Shown here: positions 1 through 7,870 of the stretch, in pieces | Layout: each line of letters opens with the position of its first letter | Position numbering within the stretch: the first letter of the stretch is position 1 | DNA from: JAEUKQ01 sp964414755 | Lineage (GTDB): Bacteria > Pseudomonadota > Alphaproteobacteria > JAEUKQ01 | NCBI GenBank assembly: GCA_964414755.1 | Contig: CAYPXH010000006.1 | Coordinates: forward strand, 1-45,711 | Length of the DNA stretch: 45,711 nt | Direction: 5' to 3' | Made by a program: the position numbers and the translations under genes | The notes under the pieces: generated by a model | Database searches by the model: none | Told to the model about the DNA's origin: nothing | The model's input: the letters and a program-made list of their open reading frames with translations, nothing else

Positions 1-31
1 CCACTTTGTTTATTTAATTTATTAATTTTAA

Positions 32-2827
32 GTGAGTTCTATTGTGGAACACGTTGTCTTGCCAACTAATACAAACCCCAATGCCGTAGCTCCTGTTGCA
101 CTTGAAGAAGAAATGAAACGCTCATATCTCGATTATGCGATGAGTGTTATTGTTGCACGTGCTCTTCCGGATGTTCGTGATGGATTAAAACCTGTTCACC
201 GACGCATCTTATACTCTATGTATGAAGCTGGTTATGAACCTGAACGCCCCTTTAGAAAGTCGGCTCGTGTTGTTGGTGACGTTATGGGTAAATATCACCC
301 ACACGGTGACATGGCTATTTATGATTCGATGGTTCGTATGGCGCAGGATTTCTCGATGCGCCTACAGTTGGTTGATGGACAAGGTAACTTTGGTTCCATG
401 GATGGTGATCCACCTGCAGCCATGCGTTATACCGAAGTTAGGCTTAAAAAGTCGGCTATGTATTTGCTACAGGATATTGACAAAGATACGGTAGATTTTC
501 AGCCGAATTATGATGAATCAACTGTTGAACCTGTTGTGATGCCATCATTAATACCAAATCTTTTGGTTAATGGAGCTGGTGGTATTGCGGTTGGCATGGC
601 CACAAATATACCAACCCATAATTTGGGTGAAGTAATTGATGCATGCTGTGCTTATATCAATAATCCAGAACTTACCATTGAGCAATTAATTGAATTGATC
701 CCTGGTCCAGATTTTCCAACCGGCGGTGAGATTTTGGGGTTGTCTGGCATTCGAGATGCTTATTTAACAGGTCGTGGATCAATTGTTATTCGTGGCAAAA
801 GCGCAGTTGAAATGCTTAAGAATGATCGCGAAGCAATTGTTATTACCGAGATACCCTATCAAGTTAACAAAGCAAGAATGATTGAACGGATAGCCGAGTT
901 AGCCCGTGAAAAAGTGATCGAGGGAATTACTGATATCCGCGATGAATCAGATCGTGAGGGCGTGCGTGTTGTTATTGAAGTACGGCGGGATATTTCTGCT
1001 GATGTAGTATTAAGCCAACTTTATAAACACTCCCCCTTGCAAACCAGTTTTGGCATTAACATGTTAGCCTTGCATCGTGGCCAACCATTGTTAATGAATC
1101 TAAAACAGGTTATTGAGGCATTTGTTGATTTCCGCGAAGAAGTTATTAACCGCAGATCACGTTTTGAACTACGCAAGTCCCAAGAAAGGGGACATATTCT
1201 ATTAGGTTTGGCCGTTGCAGTTGCAAATATTGACGAAATGATCAAAGTGATACGTTCCTCGCCAGATCCAGTGATAGCGCGTCAGGCTTTAACCAGCCGT
1301 CCTTGGCATATTGATGATGCATTGCCCTTACTAGGACTACTTGAACAAAAATTGAATCCAGCCGATGAAAAAAAGGAATATTACCTAAGCGATACCCAAG
1401 CCAAGGCAATACTTGATCTCCGTTTACATCGTCTTACGGGGCTAGAACGTGACAAAATAATTGCAGAAATGTCTGAATTATCTAATCAAATCAGCCATCT
1501 GCAGAATATTCTTGGAACAAGGTCGCTACGGTTTGAAATTATTAAGGACGAATTATTACAAGCCAAACAAGTTTTATCAACACCAAGACGAACCGAGATT
1601 ACTCAAAATGACAGTGATGTTGACATTGAAGATCTGATTCAACGCGAGGATATGGTTGTTACACTAACACAAGCCGGTTATATTAAGCGTGTTCCCCTAA
1701 CCGCATATCGTGCCCAACGACGCGGTGGAAAAGGTAAATCAGGGATGGATGTGCGGGACGAGGATATTGTTAGGCAATTGATGGTTATCAATACACATAC
1801 GCCTGTTTTATTCTTTTCTAATCAAGGAATCGTTTTTAAACTAAAGACATATCGTTTGCCTTTATCAACTGCCCAGGGACGTGGAAAACCACTTATTCAA
1901 CTGTTGCCCTTGAAAACAGGTGAAAATGTGGCTACTTTGCTACCACTTGTTGGTGATGAAGAAATTAACCAACTCTCTATTATTTTTGCAACAGCACTAG
2001 GTCAGGTCCGCAGAAACAAGTTGTCAGATTTTATTCAAGTAAAATCAAACGGCAAGATTGCAATTAAACTTGAACCATCTGATCAATTGATTAGCGTTCA
2101 AATTTGTCATGATAATCAAGATGTTTTCCTCGCAACTGCAGCCGGAAAATGTATCCGTTTCCCTGTTAAAAGTTTACGGGTTTTCGCTGGGCGGAATTCG
2201 GATGGTGTCCGCGGGATAAGACTTCAAGATAATGATCGTGTTATTTCTATGACAATGCTTGAGCATTCAGCTTTTGACGCTGATGAACGGGCTGTATACT
2301 TAAAGTCAGACCGTGATGAAGAAAACACACCTGATGAGATTGATGTTGTCCTTGAAGAATCTGATATGGAAGCAACAAATATCACAACAGAAAATACCCT
2401 TTTGGCTGAAGAGTCGTTTAGTCCAAAACTAAAGGAAATGGCACAGCACGAACAGTTGTTATTAGCAGTTACAGAGCGTGGTTATGGTAAACGCACCTCA
2501 TCATATGCTTACCGCCTAACGGGACGTGGTGGAGTTGGTATTGCCAACATTGAAACATCTGAACGCAATGGAGAAGTTGTCGCTACATTCCCGGTTGACA
2601 AGAGCGACCACATTATGCTGGTGACCAACCGTGGACAAGTTATTAGATGCCCTGTTCATGATATTCGAGTCAGTGGTCGAAGAACCCAAGGTGTTAAATT
2701 GTTTGATGTTGCAGGTGATGAAAAAGTTGTTTCCGTTACACGCATATCTGATGATGACCAAGACCAATCCGGTGAAGATGTTGAATTTGAATCAGCTGAT
2801 ACAGAATCAAGTACAGACAAGGAATAG
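32..2827 (+). CDS. gyrA: DNA gyrase subunit A
   Basis: Gyrase A subunit: breaks and rejoins DNA and, with GyrB, introduces negative supercoils. The breakage-reunion domain covers about residues 30-520, with catalytic Tyr133 in AAMRYTE. The GyrA-box QRRGGKG is at 562-568 and marks a true GyrA rather than ParC. The beta-pinwheel that wraps DNA follows. At 931 aa it is longer than the roughly 875 aa of E. coli; the excess includes an acidic insertion around 750-795 inside the pinwheel and an acidic Ser/Asp/Glu-rich tail. The start is GTG without a clear Shine-Dalgarno, chosen because the N-terminus then aligns with the family. In the quinolone region the sequence is HGDMAIYD, so the position of E. 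coli Ser83 is Met94, while Asp87 is kept as Asp98. coaD follows 5 nt later, suggesting cotranscription. Confidence 0.97.
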   Translation: MSSIVEHVVLPTNTNPNAVAPVALEEEMKRSYLDYAMSVIVARALPDVRDGLKPVHRRILYSMYEAGYEPERPFRKSARVVGDVMGKYHPHGDMAIYDSMVRMAQDFSMRLQLVDGQGNFGSMDGDPPAAMRYTEVRLKKSAMYLLQDIDKDTVDFQPNYDESTVEPVVMPSLIPNLLVNGAGGIAVGMATNIPTHNLGEVIDACCAYINNPELTIEQLIELIPGPDFPTGGEILGLSGIRDAYLTGRGSIVIRGKSAVEMLKNDREAIVITEIPYQVNKARMIERIAELAREKVIEGITDIRDESDREGVRVVIEVRRDISADVVLSQLYKHSPLQTSFGINMLALHRGQPLLMNLKQVIEAFVDFREEVINRRSRFELRKSQERGHILLGLAVAVANIDEMIKVIRSSPDPVIARQALTSRPWHIDDALPLLGLLEQKLNPADEKKEYYLSDTQAKAILDLRLHRLTGLERDKIIAEMSELSNQISHLQNILGTRSLRFEIIKDELLQAKQVLSTPRRTEITQNDSDVDIEDLIQREDMVVTLTQAGYIKRVPLTAYRAQRRGGKGKSGMDVRDEDIVRQLMVINTHTPVLFFSNQGIVFKLKTYRLPLSTAQGRGKPLIQLLPLKTGENVATLLPLVGDEEINQLSIIFATALGQVRRNKLSDFIQVKSNGKIAIKLEPSDQLISVQICHDNQDVFLATAAGKCIRFPVKSLRVFAGRNSDGVRGIRLQDNDRVISMTMLEHSAFDADERAVYLKSDRDEENTPDEIDVVLEESDMEATNITTENTLLAEESFSPKLKEMAQHEQLLLAVTERGYGKRTSSYAYRLTGRGGVGIANIETSERNGEVVATFPVDKSDHIMLVTNRGQVIRCPVHDIRVSGRRTQGVKLFDVAGDEKVVSVTRISDDDQDQSGEDVEFESADTESSTDKE

Positions 2828-2832
2828 AAACG

Positions 2833-3351
2833 ATGCGTGTTGGTGTTTATCCTGGTACTTTTGACCCAATTACATTTGGTCATATGGACATTATTCACCG
2901 AGCAGCCGGCTTGGTTGACAAAATTATTGTTGCTGTCGCTGCCAATGCCGGTAAAGAACCACTTTTTACCCTAAGCGAACGTGAAAAAATTGTTAAACAG
3001 GAAATTGAAGCTGGTCTGCCTGTATCAGAAGCAAAGCGGGTTGAGGTTATTGCTTTTCACTCTTTGTTAACGCATTTTTGCCATAAAGTGCAGGCGAAAA
3101 TTATTATTCGTGGACTTCGTGCCATATCTGATTTTGAATATGAATTCCAAATGACCGGAATGAATGCTCGTCTTGATCCAGGGATTGATACTGTTTTTTT
3201 GATGGCTTCTGAAAAGTACCAGTTTATTTCCTCAAGATTCGTTAAAGAAATAAGTTTACTTGGTGGTGACGTAAGTTCATTTGTATCACACCGTGTGGCA
3301 AACCTCTTGCAAACACAATTTAAAAAGAAATCACTTGAGAATAAAGGCTGA
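2833..3351 (+). CDS. coaD: Phosphopantetheine adenylyltransferase
   Basis: Catalyses the fourth step of coenzyme A synthesis: adenylyl transfer from ATP to 4'-phosphopantetheine, giving dephospho-CoA. The 172-aa length is slightly above the usual 160. The nucleotidyltransferase motif is GTFDPITFGH with TxGH at residues 14-17, and the C-terminal ATP-binding ISSR motif lies in FISSRFVKE. The ATG lies 5 nt after the gyrA stop, so the two genes are probably one transcript, an order seen in other Alphaproteobacteria. The last ten residues are Lys-rich and unremarkable. Confidence 0.96.
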   Translation: MRVGVYPGTFDPITFGHMDIIHRAAGLVDKIIVAVAANAGKEPLFTLSEREKIVKQEIEAGLPVSEAKRVEVIAFHSLLTHFCHKVQAKIIIRGLRAISDFEYEFQMTGMNARLDPGIDTVFLMASEKYQFISSRFVKEISLLGGDVSSFVSHRVANLLQTQFKKKSLENKG

Positions 3352-3538
3352 TAATAACCAAAACCCTTATTGTAGCACAGCAGGTTTTACGCCCCTATAG
3401 CTTATCTGTTCTACAATGTAACAAAGTGCAATTGTTGACAAATTGGAAAAGTATAAACAGTTCCAAATTTGGAAAAATTTTTGCAGAATTTTGACTTGTA
3501 ATATTATTAAGAAACCCTATGAGGCATAAACATATGCC

Positions 3539-3613
3539 TGGTGAGCGCGACGGGAATCGAACCCGTGACCCTCTGATTAAAAGTCAGATGCTCTACCGCT
3601 GAGCTACGCGCCC
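3539..3613 (-). tRNA. tRNA-Lys (anticodon UUU)
   Basis: The minus strand folds as a full cloverleaf. The acceptor stem GGGCGCG pairs with CGCGCTC with one G-U pair, the D arm is GCTC/GAGC, the anticodon stem TCTGA/TCAGA carries loop CTTTTAA giving anticodon UUU, and the T arm contains GGTTCGATTCC. Discriminator A is at 3542 and the CCA end is encoded at 3539-3541. It stands alone between coaD and a divergent regulator gene, with its own promoter upstream. Confidence 0.97.
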
Positions 3614-3641
3614 CTATTCGGGAAAAAATTTCATCAGCACA

Positions 3642-3670
3642 TATGTAAGTAAAAGCCGCGCCCCTGTCAA
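3642..3670 (-). promoter_or_regulatory. Sigma-70 promoter for tRNA-Lys
   Basis: On the minus strand a perfect -35 TTGACA (3665-3670) is followed by a 17-nt spacer and TACATA (3642-3647). The predicted start lies about 20 nt before the tRNA. The -10 is weak, but the consensus -35, correct spacing and position directly ahead of an isolated tRNA gene support it. Confidence 0.55.
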
Positions 3671-3877
3671 AGTATTTTTTTGGGTATTTATTAAAATATA
3701 GTAATTAATGTAAGCCTGAAAGCAGCTATATGACTTATGGAAAATAGGTTTTAAGTAAGATTGATAATAAAATGTTATTTTTATTTTAAAATACGGTCTA
3801 AAACAGATACTACTGCTGACTAGGGATTGTTTGTATTTCTATTATAATAATTTTATTTATTTTCTATATAAATATTA

Positions 3878-4591
3878 TTGGTAAAATCTTTGACAAGAAC
3901 AGAACGATTATTGAGTTTATTGCAAATTTTTCGCTGTCATCGATATCCTATCGCTGGTAAAAACCTGGCGAAAGAGCTGCATATTAGCCTGCGTACACTT
4001 TACCGTGATATAGCCATCCTTAACTCTCAGGGAGCCCAAATTGATGGTGCGGCGGGATTAGGCTATATCATGCGCCCTGGGTTCATGCTTCCGCCAATCA
4101 TGCTGCAGCTTGAAGAAATTGAAGCTCTAATTCTTGGGGCTAGTTGGGTTAAAGAAAAGGGAGATGAGCGTCTGGCTAAAGCAGGTACAAACGCGATAGC
4201 AAAAATTATTGCTGTTCTGCCAAAAGACATTAAAAATGATTTGGAAACCCCCAGTATTTTATTAGCACCACAACCGTTGGATCTTTCGTCTCAGCCTGCT
4301 ATTGATGTTACTCTAGTAAGAGACGCAATTCACCGTGAAAGAAAATTAACCGTAACTTATATTGATTTAAAGAATCAGCATAGCCAACGAACTATATGGC
4401 CTTTAATTCTTGGTTTCTTTGAAAAAATCCAAGTTTTAGTTGCTTGGTGTGAATTGCGGCAGGATTTTCGTCATTTTAGAATTGATCATATTCGCAAAAT
4501 CATTCTTCACGAAGAACGCTATCAGCCGAGACGCAGCATATTATTAAAAAAATGGCGTCAATTAGAAAATATTGACCGGTTTGAGCTTTAA
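3878..4591 (+). CDS. YafY/PafC-type transcriptional regulator (HTH + WYL)
   Basis: A 237-aa DNA-binding regulator. An N-terminal winged helix (about residues 7-65, with the recognition segment LHISLRTLYRDIAIL) is followed by a WYL domain (about 140-215, TVTYIDLKNQ through FRHFRIDHIRKI). WYL domains are thought to sense ligands or nucleic acid; what this one senses cannot be told. The start is TTG at 3878 or TTG at 3890, since no ATG fits and neither has a clear ribosome-binding site. It lies 119 nt before a VOC gene on the same strand. YafY-like regulator plus VOC protein is a common pairing in bacteria, so it may control the two genes downstream. Confidence 0.88.
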   Translation: MVKSLTRTERLLSLLQIFRCHRYPIAGKNLAKELHISLRTLYRDIAILNSQGAQIDGAAGLGYIMRPGFMLPPIMLQLEEIEALILGASWVKEKGDERLAKAGTNAIAKIIAVLPKDIKNDLETPSILLAPQPLDLSSQPAIDVTLVRDAIHRERKLTVTYIDLKNQHSQRTIWPLILGFFEKIQVLVAWCELRQDFRHFRIDHIRKIILHEERYQPRRSILLKKWRQLENIDRFEL

Positions 4592-4710
4592 AAACTTGTC
4601 TTTTTACTGCTGACAGAAATTGTCACTACCATCCGCTATGTTTTAATTAAGGCAATGAAAAGCTTTTTAAACATAAATTTTTGATTTATTAAATATCTGG
4701 AGCAGTAAAA

Positions 4711-5082
4711 ATGTTATACCCCAATATGATTATTTTTTACGTCACTAATCCTAGCGAAAGTGTTAATTTTTATCAAAAAATTCTAGGAATAGAACCTCTT
4801 GAATCCTCGCCTACCTTTGCGATGTTTGATTTGAATAACAATGTTTTATTAGGATTATGGGCTATGCATACCGTGCAACCAACCCCCACGATCACACCAG
4901 GGGGGTTTGAGATAGCATTTACACTTCAAACAAAAAAAGATGTCGATGATTTATTTAATACATGGATTAAACAAGGTTTAAAAATCGTTCAGCAGCCAAC
5001 AAATATGGATTTTGGCTATACCTTTGTTGCAGCAGATTTGGATGGACATCGGCTGCGGGTTTTCACACCGGTGCAATCATGA
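4711..5082 (+). CDS. VOC-family (glyoxalase/bleomycin-resistance fold) protein
   Basis: A 123-aa single-domain protein with the two beta-alpha-beta-beta-beta modules of the vicinal oxygen chelate superfamily: NPSESVNFYQKILG opens the first and TKKDVDDLFNTWIKQGL the second, ending in DLDGHRLRVFTP. Family members include glyoxalases, dioxygenases and antibiotic-binding proteins, and nothing here fixes the substrate. The usual first metal His is not evident near the N-terminus, so it may be a binding protein rather than an enzyme. A TGGAG ribosome-binding site precedes the ATG. The gene overlaps the EVE gene by ATGA, so the two are translationally coupled. Confidence 0.85.
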   Translation: MLYPNMIIFYVTNPSESVNFYQKILGIEPLESSPTFAMFDLNNNVLLGLWAMHTVQPTPTITPGGFEIAFTLQTKKDVDDLFNTWIKQGLKIVQQPTNMDFGYTFVAADLDGHRLRVFTPVQS

Positions 5083-5510
5083 AATATTGGATCGGCGTAG
5101 CATCGGCCGAACATGTGCGCAAAGGCCGTGCAAATGGCTTTATGCAATTGTGCCATGGCAAATTGTCCCCGTTAAAACGTCTAAAGCACGGTGATATAAT
5201 TATTTATTACGCGCCAACAGAAAAATTCCGTGCGACTCCCTCTTTGCCATATCAAGCTTTTACAGCAATTGGGATAGTTAAAAATACCAACCCTTATAAG
5301 ATAGATATGGAAAACGGACTTTGTGGTTTTCGACGCGATGTTGAATGGTGGCCAGCGCAAGAAACCGGCATTAAAAATTTGCTGTCCACCTTAGAATTCA
5401 CAAAAAATAAGAAGAATTGGGGGTATCAATTACGTTTTGGTCTTTTTGAAATCAGTCAACATGATGCTCACCTTATTGCGGCTAACATGCAAGCAAATTT
5501 ATTTTCTTAG
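5079..5510 (+). CDS. EVE-domain protein (UPF0310 family)
   Basis: The 143 aa are essentially one EVE domain: MKYWIGVASAEHV at the start, then FMQLCHGKLSPLKRLKHGD, IIIYYAPTEKF, a central FTAIGIV strand, RRDVEWWPAQE, and WGYQLRFGLFEIS near the end. EVE domains share the PUA-like fold and are linked to recognition of modified bases in DNA or RNA. Stand-alone members like this one are common and of unknown role. Its start overlaps the VOC stop (ATGA). No restriction or methylase gene is nearby, so a defence role is not supported here. Confidence 0.88.
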   Translation: MKYWIGVASAEHVRKGRANGFMQLCHGKLSPLKRLKHGDIIIYYAPTEKFRATPSLPYQAFTAIGIVKNTNPYKIDMENGLCGFRRDVEWWPAQETGIKNLLSTLEFTKNKKNWGYQLRFGLFEISQHDAHLIAANMQANLFS

Positions 5511-5564
5511 GCTTATTATAAAAACTTAACAACCACTATGTTTAGTATCAATAACCGAATCGGT

Positions 5565-6842
5565 TTAAGGCAGGGTTAATAGCCCTGCCCAGTCGGCTAA
5601 ATCTAGAAAGGTAAACCGATCACGGGTAAAGCGTGTATAAAACATGGCACGTTTTATGTCATCATCGCTTAGTCCAATCTCTTCGGCCGTTGTTGGCAAT
5701 CCTAAATTGTGGAAGATAGAAAGTAAAAGGTCTGAAGACATCTTTACCGCAGAAATTTGCTGCCGCCAATATGGCCACTGATGCTTCAATTTCTCTGCTA
5801 ATGAAGGATACTGTTGGATACGAGTCTGTTTTATCTGAAAAACATCCCAATAATTATTAGCATATTGTTGTAAATAACTTTCTTGAAGCAAATTGATACC
5901 ATAATCTTTGATATTAAGATTATGTAAAACTGGCATGTGTAAAATTTTTTCTTGCAATTCCGACATTATCAGGCAAGTCAAAGCAATCATTTCACCATGA
6001 AGCAATGAGTGTCTGAGATTCGCTTTAGCATGAGTTTCTAAATAATGTGCCAGCATATGTTCCCCCTGACTGGCAGGTGCACTACTTCCGAAATTAGTCA
6101 TGGCAATCCCAGATAACACAATTAACTGAACCAACCCTAACATGGCCTTGGGATTCTGTTGTGTCGCCTTGGTAATAATTGGCATTACTGTCTGTTCAAC
6201 ATCAACCTGTTCGCGGACAATATTCGAATCATAAGAGGTATTTATCAGCAAATGAGCAAGCAGCCAATCTGCTTGAACCGTACTACGACATAAACAGTCC
6301 GCTATGCCAGCAGCAATCATATTTTTTGGGGCTTGCATCAATAAGTCTAGGTCAAAAAATGCCGCTGCGGGTGGAACAGCCGTAAATGTTTTTTTTATCC
6401 CTCGGTCTACTAATGATGCATTTGCCGCGCAATACCCATTCATTGAAGGTGCTGTTGCCACAACAATATAAGGCCGCCGTAACTGTGCAGCTGCATATTT
6501 GACCAAGTCATTGATTGTACCGGAACCCACTGCCACAAATAAGCTTCCGGGTGTTGCGTGATCGATAATATATTTAACGTACTCAAAATTTGCCTGCAAT
6601 GGTATAGGCATTATTAATGGTTTTACCAAATAGCTTTTAGATAAAATACTAACAATTTCTTTACCAATAAGTGGGTATAAGTTGTCATCAGTAACCAGCA
6701 ATATATTTGGAATGTTAAATGTCAACCGCCGACACAAAATAGCATCCAGTTGCGTAACTAAATGAAAATCGGATTCAACAACACACGTGAATTCTTTTTG
6801 ATTCGCCGAAGTAAATCCGGTAAAAGTTCGCTGATATTTCAT
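5565..6842 (-). CDS. sn-glycerol-1-phosphate dehydrogenase (EgsA/AraM-like)
   Basis: A 425-aa member of the iron/zinc alcohol dehydrogenase and dehydroquinate synthase-like superfamily. The NAD(P)-binding motif VGSGTINDLVKYAA is at about residues 105-118, followed by the family segment ATAPSMNGYCAANAS. Likely metal ligands are Asp182 (IADCLC), His262 (GEHMLAH) and His282 (LLHGEM). Members reduce dihydroxyacetone phosphate to sn-glycerol-1-phosphate, the archaeal lipid backbone; bacterial AraM from Bacillus does the same. No prenyl-glycerol synthase gene is in this window, so the product's use is unknown. It is a single-gene unit converging on the EVE gene. A related polyol dehydrogenase is the main alternative. 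Confidence 0.85.
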   Translation of the reverse strand: MKYQRTFTGFTSANQKEFTCVVESDFHLVTQLDAILCRRLTFNIPNILLVTDDNLYPLIGKEIVSILSKSYLVKPLIMPIPLQANFEYVKYIIDHATPGSLFVAVGSGTINDLVKYAAAQLRRPYIVVATAPSMNGYCAANASLVDRGIKKTFTAVPPAAAFFDLDLLMQAPKNMIAAGIADCLCRSTVQADWLLAHLLINTSYDSNIVREQVDVEQTVMPIITKATQQNPKAMLGLVQLIVLSGIAMTNFGSSAPASQGEHMLAHYLETHAKANLRHSLLHGEMIALTCLIMSELQEKILHMPVLHNLNIKDYGINLLQESYLQQYANNYWDVFQIKQTRIQQYPSLAEKLKHQWPYWRQQISAVKMSSDLLLSIFHNLGLPTTAEEIGLSDDDIKRAMFYTRFTRDRFTFLDLADWAGLLTLP

Positions 6843-6992
6843 CTTAAACGCGTTGTTATGGTGATATCTAATAGGAAATCATAATAGCATCGACTTATTT
6901 AATAAACGTTTATCAACAATAAATCATAATATACACGATACTATAAATTATAATTGCTTGTTCAAATAAATAGGCTTAGCATGGGCGTAACT

Positions 6993-7023
6993 AAAAAAAG
7001 AGGCCGCATCTATTGATGCGGCC
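6993..7023 (-). terminator. Rho-independent terminator of the small RNA
   Basis: On the minus strand GGCCGCATC (7015-7023) pairs perfectly with GATGCGGCC (7002-7010) across the loop AATA, and is followed by TCTTTTTTT (6993-7001). This is the strongest intrinsic terminator in the window and fixes the 3' end of the small RNA. Confidence 0.92.
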
Positions 7024-7095
7024 CAAGTTCAGGGAGGAAACGCCCAATGGGCGTATACAGCAACATCATAGTGCTGCTGCGATGCAGTATACGCA
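6993..7095 (-). ncRNA. mmgR: mmgR / alpha-r8 family small RNA
   Basis: The minus strand reads as a complete small-RNA gene of about 100 nt. A -10 TATAAT (7098-7103) is followed by a long hairpin closed by GCGTATAC/GTATACGC (7051-7058 with 7087-7094), then a short CGCCC-AAT-GGGCG hairpin. Next comes the single-stranded decamer UUUCCUCCCU (7031-7040), then a terminator with 9-bp stem GGCCGCATC/GATGCGGCC and seven U. The decamer and this layout match my memory of the alphaproteobacterial mmgR (formerly suhB) family, whose Sinorhizobium member limits polyhydroxybutyrate storage. The CCUCCC core could pair with Shine-Dalgarno sequences. The exact 5' end is uncertain by several bases. Confidence 0.82.
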
Positions 7096-7202
7096 TAATT
7101 ATAAAACAAATGCAAGCAAAAAAATTAAATTCTATTTTAAAATTGGCAGATCTTTATTATAAAGCTTGTCAAAAATATGCTGCGTTGCACTGATTATCAT
7201 TC

Positions 7203-7231
7203 TTGTCTTTGTAGCTTTTTATTTATATAAA
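7203..7231 (+). promoter_or_regulatory. Candidate sigma-70 promoter for yajQ
   Basis: TTGTCT (7203-7208), a 17-nt spacer and TATAAA (7226-7231) lie about 115 nt before the yajQ start, pointing toward it. The rest of the stretch 7104-7345 shows no gene that I can support. Confidence 0.5.
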
Positions 7232-7345
7232 ATAGGGTGCTCGTATCGTTTCGATATTAGATAAAAAGCTTTACATCAAGACATTTCAATCTTACTTCTA
7301 ATAAGAACAAAAATACAAGAAAAACTATATATAACTGGGGTAAAC

Positions 7346-7834
7346 ATGCCATCCTTTGACGTTGTCTCAAAAGCAAATATTGCAGAAATTGATAATGCAA
7401 TCAATGGTATGAAACGTGAAATTACAACACGTTTCGACTTTAAGGGAAGTAAGGCCACAATTGATCGAAAAGATGAAAAATCAATCGAATTACTTGCAGA
7501 TGATGATCTTAAGTTAAAGCAAATGCAGGAATTACTTAAAATGCATGTAACAAGACGTAATGTTGATGCTCATTTCTTGGACTTTCAAGAGTTCGAAAAG
7601 GCTGCAGGGCAAACTGTTCGTCAGCAAGTTCTTATTAAACAAGGTATCGCGCAAGATTTAGCAAAAAAAATTATTTCCCATATCAAAGAAAGTAAGATAA
7701 AGGTTCAAGCCGCAATCCAAGGTGATGAATTGCGTATTTCTGGTAAAAAGAAAGATGATTTGCAAGATGTTATTGGATTGCTGCGTAAGCTAAATTTGTC
7801 TCAACCCTTACAATTTACAAATTTTCGTGATTAA
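7346..7834 (+). CDS. yajQ: YajQ-family nucleotide-binding protein
   Basis: A 162-aa protein colinear with YajQ/UPF0234: N-terminal PSFDVVSKANIAEIDNAING, then TRFDFKGSKATI, a middle DLKLKQMQELL helix and the C-terminal DDLQDVIGLLRKL. The fold is two ferredoxin-like halves. A Xanthomonas homologue binds cyclic di-GMP and affects transcription; whether this one does is not shown by sequence. Length is typical. It is followed 36 nt later by a small unknown gene on the same strand and may be its operon leader. Confidence 0.95.
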   Translation: MPSFDVVSKANIAEIDNAINGMKREITTRFDFKGSKATIDRKDEKSIELLADDDLKLKQMQELLKMHVTRRNVDAHFLDFQEFEKAAGQTVRQQVLIKQGIAQDLAKKIISHIKESKIKVQAAIQGDELRISGKKKDDLQDVIGLLRKLNLSQPLQFTNFRD

Positions 7835-7870
7835 CCAGACAAATTAATAAACATTTAGGAATAGTAAATT

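Larger units (their letters stand above)
3352..3877. other. Intergenic stretch around the tRNA-Lys gene
   Basis: This 526-base stretch holds the minus-strand tRNA-Lys gene and its promoter, described separately. A short inverted repeat (GGCATA, AACA loop, TATGCC, 3523-3538) lies just downstream of the tRNA on its own strand and may help end or process the transcript, but it has no U-run. I see no protein gene in the AT-rich remainder and no convincing terminator for coaD. Confidence 0.6.

Noticed and set aside
5079..5510. The EVE gene as part of a restriction or anti-phage island
   Set aside because: No nuclease, methylase or helicase gene is near; the surrounding genes are housekeeping.
6993..7095. 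4.5S signal recognition particle RNA or 6S RNA as identity of the small RNA
   Set aside because: No GGAAGCAGC/GGUCAGG-type SRP loop and no open-complex-like 6S bulge; too short for 6S.
7047..7190. Plus-strand small frame (ATG at 7047, 48 codons) with a seeming perfect AGGGAGG ribosome-binding site
   Set aside because: The AGGGAGGAAA is the reverse complement of the mmgR decamer, and the frame runs through the small RNA's hairpins. The minus-strand reading explains every structural feature; the peptide resembles nothing.
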